Source: Zoogloeaceae bacterium (lineage in GTDB: Bacteria; Pseudomonadota; Gammaproteobacteria; Burkholderiales; Rhodocyclaceae). Taken from it: a stretch of DNA of 64,000 bases. The notes beneath the pieces are model-generated. The model made no database searches. It saw nothing but the letters and a program-made list of their open reading frames with translations, and was not told the origin of the DNA. Positions within the stretch are counted from its first letter, which is position 1; the number at the start of each line of letters is the position of its first letter. Location: NCBI GenBank assembly GCA_024235675.1, contig JACKLZ010000003.1, positions 62,001 to 126,000 on the forward strand, given 5' to 3'. Position numbers and translations under genes: made by a program. Shown here piece after piece: positions 61,047 through 64,000 of the stretch.

Positions 61047-62980
61047 GCGGCGTGGAGTGCCGCTCGGCTCTCGGGCGGAATATCCTTGCCGCGACTTTCC
61101 GCCTCGTCTTCTATGGCAGACAGCCGGCCGTAGGAGAGTGTGTCTATGGGGAGAGTGCCAATCTCGGCCATCGCCGTCTCAAGCCAGCTGGTCGATTCCT
61201 GCCGGTCGAAGAGCTTACCCACAATTTTCTCGAAGTTCCGTTCCTGACCAAAGCCGTACTCGAGCGCGCTGGCAACGATTGTGTTCATGCCGACGCGGCC
61301 GGGGCATATCCGGCGCACCATCTGATTGAGAATCCCGCGTTCCTCGGCGGTGGTGAGCGCGTAGGGCTTGCCGAACACGGGTTCGAAGGCCGAATCTTCG
61401 AACAACGGAAGCTGCGCCTCCTGCCCCTTCGAAACCATCATGCGCCCCAGATCGTGCGAGCTGGTCACCGGTTCCGCCCACTGGACAACGGCGCGACACT
61501 GGGCATCGAGGCTCGGGGCGTTGGCGAACGTACCACCCAGTGTCGATGGCAGCGGGACTGGTGGCGCCTCGCCGAGCGCCAGTGCTCCCGCCTCCGCCTC
61601 GCTGGAGCGATGCAGGCGGTAGGCGAAGGCGCGCTTGCCGGAGCCAAGCTGCTCCACCAACAATTGGCCATCGTCCTCAAGCGACACTACCACCAGGAAC
61701 ATGAGCGTGGCATTCATGGCGCCGCCACGTTCCGGCGCAAACACGCCCTCGATCTGTGTCGCGCGCACTTTGGCGAAGGCGACGCGACCATCCTCTAGCA
61801 CCAGCAGCGGGCGGATCGTGGCCGAAAACCGGTCCTGCTCAGCCGGAGGCCTACCAACCGGATTAGCGGTCGAATAGATCCCGTATAACTTGCCACCGTC
61901 ATCAGCAATCTCCATCCGAAGTTGACCTGCGTCTCCTTGGGCCAACGCTCGGAGGGAGTCAATCCTTTCAAGATCCCTGATTCTCGATACATGATAGCTA
62001 GTGTAGCCGGACCATATACCCGCAATGTCCCCGGCATGCGAAACCGACGGAACCTGTGGGGCGCCGCTCCGAGAGACAATGAGCGGATCGCAGTTCTTGC
62101 CATTAACAGTGATACCCTCGAGATAGACAGACAGTCGCCCGTCGCCTGCAGCTTCCAGCCGGGCAGACTTGGCCGTGTAGTACCGCGACCCCTCAAGCTG
62201 CGTCACTCCGGGGCCCAGGCTCGCCACGTCACCCTCGATACTGCCCTGCCAGATTTGCCGCTTCAAGCCATACGGGGACGGTGCCTGCAGGCGTGTCACG
62301 GCAACCACGGCATTTTCATCCTGCAGAATATCAAGGTCCAGTTGCATGTCCGGAAGACGCCGCCTGGCGATCTGCGGATGTGTGCACTGCATAACGCCGC
62401 GCCAGTGCCCCTCGAACGGCCCGCCGGTCGGCGCAGTCAGCGTATCGGACGCGACTGCGATCGTGCCGGCGGTAGTCGTCCGGGCACCGCTGCGGCGCGC
62501 CTCGAACCTGGAGACTCCGCCGCAGCCGCGCAAGTCACCGGAAATGATCAGGCCGCTTTCAAGGATCGCGCCCGACATGCCGACAGCTCTGTAGCCGGAT
62601 GGACGATCAATCCACTCGGCCGGAACCGCGGTGAAGCTGCGGCTGCCAGGCTGATAGCGTCCGCGCACCCGGTAGGTGCCCTGGGCGGGCCGCGGCCTGG
62701 TGATTTCGAAATGAAATTCCCCCTCCAGCAGGCCGTTGGAGCCCTCCTCCAGCTTGAGGGTCAGTCCACCTTCGACGTTTCCGCACGTGTAGGTCCCCTG
62801 CCAAGTGCCAACGATGGTGTGTTCATCTGCAGCCTGCGCGGGGCCCGATGCCGTCAAGGCACTCCAAGTCAAAGCGGCGGCAACGACAAGGTATCGAAGT
62901 TTCAGAGATAGGAATTTGCTTTGCCGCCACAGGGCGTCAAACGTCAGCGACCTCGAATTTGCAAGGTTCATTTCGGTCAT
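61041..62980 (-). pseudogene. 5' part of a large exported protein gene split by IS481
   Basis: Encodes the first 646 or so residues; read into the IS it stops after two more codons. A signal peptide lies at about residues 29-51 (YLVVAAALTWSALTASGPAQA). Two related beta-rich units follow, each with a GxWxGxxxC pattern (GTWQGTYTCG and GHWRGVMQC), and a third near IAGIWSGYTSY. Reassembled with 59033-60014 the gene has 2,916 bases, giving 971 residues. The start may lie inside ISAs1 remnant sequence (overlap 62937-62980). Its function is unknown. Confidence 0.85.
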
Positions 62981-63941
62981 GTCCGGCCTCCTTGTTGTTG
63001 TTCCGGCGATTTTTTGCTAACTCTCGCTTCAAATTGCCCGCCATCACCCGGATAAGAATGAATTTACGGATCAGCCCTGCGTTTCGAGGGCCGTTGTCCT
63101 TGCGGATCCTGGCATCGTCTTCGCGGAAGATAACGTCCAGACGCCAGCGCAGCCGGTCCTCGATGCCCCAGTGCTGGCGTACCGCCGTATGGAGTTGTTG
63201 GTGAGTGAGTTCGGCTGAGCTGATGTAATCGCGGGTCTCGAGTGCCTGGCGCTCGCCGCCCTCGAGGCGACGGGAGACGATCCGGCCCAGTCGCTTGCAG
63301 CCGGCCCACGCGTCGGCGTCGTCCTGCCCGGTGTTCTCGATCACTTGCACATGCTGGCGCACGAGGCGCACGAGGCGCACGAGGCGCACGAGGCGCACGA
63401 GGCGCACGAGGCGCACGAGGCGCCCGTGGCAGCGATCGGTGTGATCGAGGCCGTCCTTGGGCACATCGGAAAACGCATCCTCAATGGCTGCGCGCAGCGT
63501 GCGCTTGTTGTTCTTGACTGCCTCCTGGCCGAGCACGATGCCGATATCCGTAGCAAACGCGCCCACCATGCGCAGCGGTGATTTGTCGCCGTCGGCCGAT
63601 CCGCGCAGGGTCTTGTTGTCAATGGCTACCTGCTTGAACGACGGCAGCAACGAGCCAACCCACGCCCGGAAGGCCGACTCGAACGCCTTCGGGTCGAGCA
63701 GGCGAAACACGCGCGCAAACGTATCGGCCGACGGGATCCTGTAATTCAAGCTCAGAAACCACCGAAGCCAGAAATCCTTGATGCGCGCCCAGTGATCGAT
63801 GTCCTCGAAGCCTTCGACCTCGCTGAAGAGTGCACATGTCGAGATCAGCAGTATCTCCACGATGTTATGCGCGGTGCGCGAACCCCGTGAGGTGCAGGTC
63901 TTCGATCTTGGAAAAGTGTTATGACAATGTCTTCGGTCCAA
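62937..63941 (-). pseudogene. Decayed ISAs1-family transposase with internal deletion and repeat expansion
   Basis: The ISAs1 features HNIVEILLISTCALFSEVEGFEDI, IPSADTFARVFRLLDPKAF, VAIDNKTLRGS and RQHWGIEDRLRWRLDVIFREDDARIRK are clear. Three defects are visible. The N-terminal HFSKIEDLHLTGFAHRA stretch lies in a different frame. The segment between VLGQEAV and KNNKRTL lacks the usual 50 or so residues with the second catalytic Asp. The CHGR region contains seven in-frame LVR repeats. It should be inactive. Its 3' end runs into the next gene. Confidence 0.85.
63357..63419 (+). repeat. Seven exact tandem copies of a 9-base unit
   Basis: The unit GCGCACGAG is repeated seven times without error inside the ISAs1 pseudogene, encoding LVR repeats on the minus strand. 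The array length is a multiple of three, so the frame is kept. Confidence 0.97.
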
Positions 63942-64000
63942 TCGCTCGCCAAAAAGACGAGAGGAGGCCGGAAATCGAGGGGGTTCGCAATACGAATGCA

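Noticed and set aside
63357..63419. Tandem 9-bp repeats as a CRISPR or iteron array
   Set aside because: The units are contiguous without spacers, lie within a transposase frame and no cas or replication genes are nearby.

Overview
The window is dense, GC-rich proteobacterial chromosome. The apt/hpt and upp/uraA salvage genes, ribA, pyrE, a pqqABCDE cluster, an O-antigen-ligase-like protein and two diguanylate cyclases suggest a free-living, respiratory betaproteobacterium, probably Rhodocyclales (Azoarcus/Thauera/Denitromonas-like). That assignment is inferred from gene content and base composition, not from a marker gene.

Layout. 1-8.3 kb: purine and pyrimidine salvage (hpt, apt, NCS2 permease, upp, uraA), ribA, a nitronate-monooxygenase-like flavoprotein, xthA and pyrE. 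8.3-15.6 kb: an exported coiled-coil protein, a molybdopterin oxidoreductase, a WaaL-like membrane protein, an EamA transporter and a sirtuin. 15.7-18.2 kb: a leftward operon AhpD-like - hemerythrin - sdhC - sdhD - sdhB with no sdhA. 18.2-26.8 kb: a phosphoesterase, an MFS transporter, a three-gene overlapping operon (VWA lipoprotein - ECF sigma factor - FGE-domain membrane protein), and an nfeD-slipin pair. 26.8-37.6 kb: an IS110 element, a Lon-like protease, a tiny exported peptide beside a decayed relative, a spermidine-synthase-like protein, a lytic transglycosylase, an MgtE with a duplicated N domain, a PAS diguanylate cyclase, and merF with a GDCCxxC protein.

38.07-42.09 kb is the most striking accessory region. 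It is a cluster of integron attC sites without a visible integrase. Six cassettes can be delimited because the bases at the start of each one are complementary to its own closing box. The cassette genes are small, lower in GC and mostly unrecognised, including an HNH protein. 42.1-55.6 kb returns to chromosomal genes: proline iminopeptidase, the PQQ operon, a YceI lipoprotein, a dCache-type diguanylate cyclase, a nitrilase-family amidase, an SLC13 permease, a TonB-dependent receptor and an exported MsrA.

55.7-64.0 kb is an insertion-sequence graveyard. A complete IS21 element truncates a LysR regulator. A complete IS481 element, flanked by the 6-bp duplication GCTAGC, splits a gene for an exported protein of about 971 residues; removing the element restores one open frame. 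A decayed ISAs1 transposase carries seven in-frame copies of a 9-bp repeat. Short palindromes of the GTAGGGCGGG...CCCGCC type are scattered between genes throughout. No rRNA, tRNA or CRISPR array was seen.
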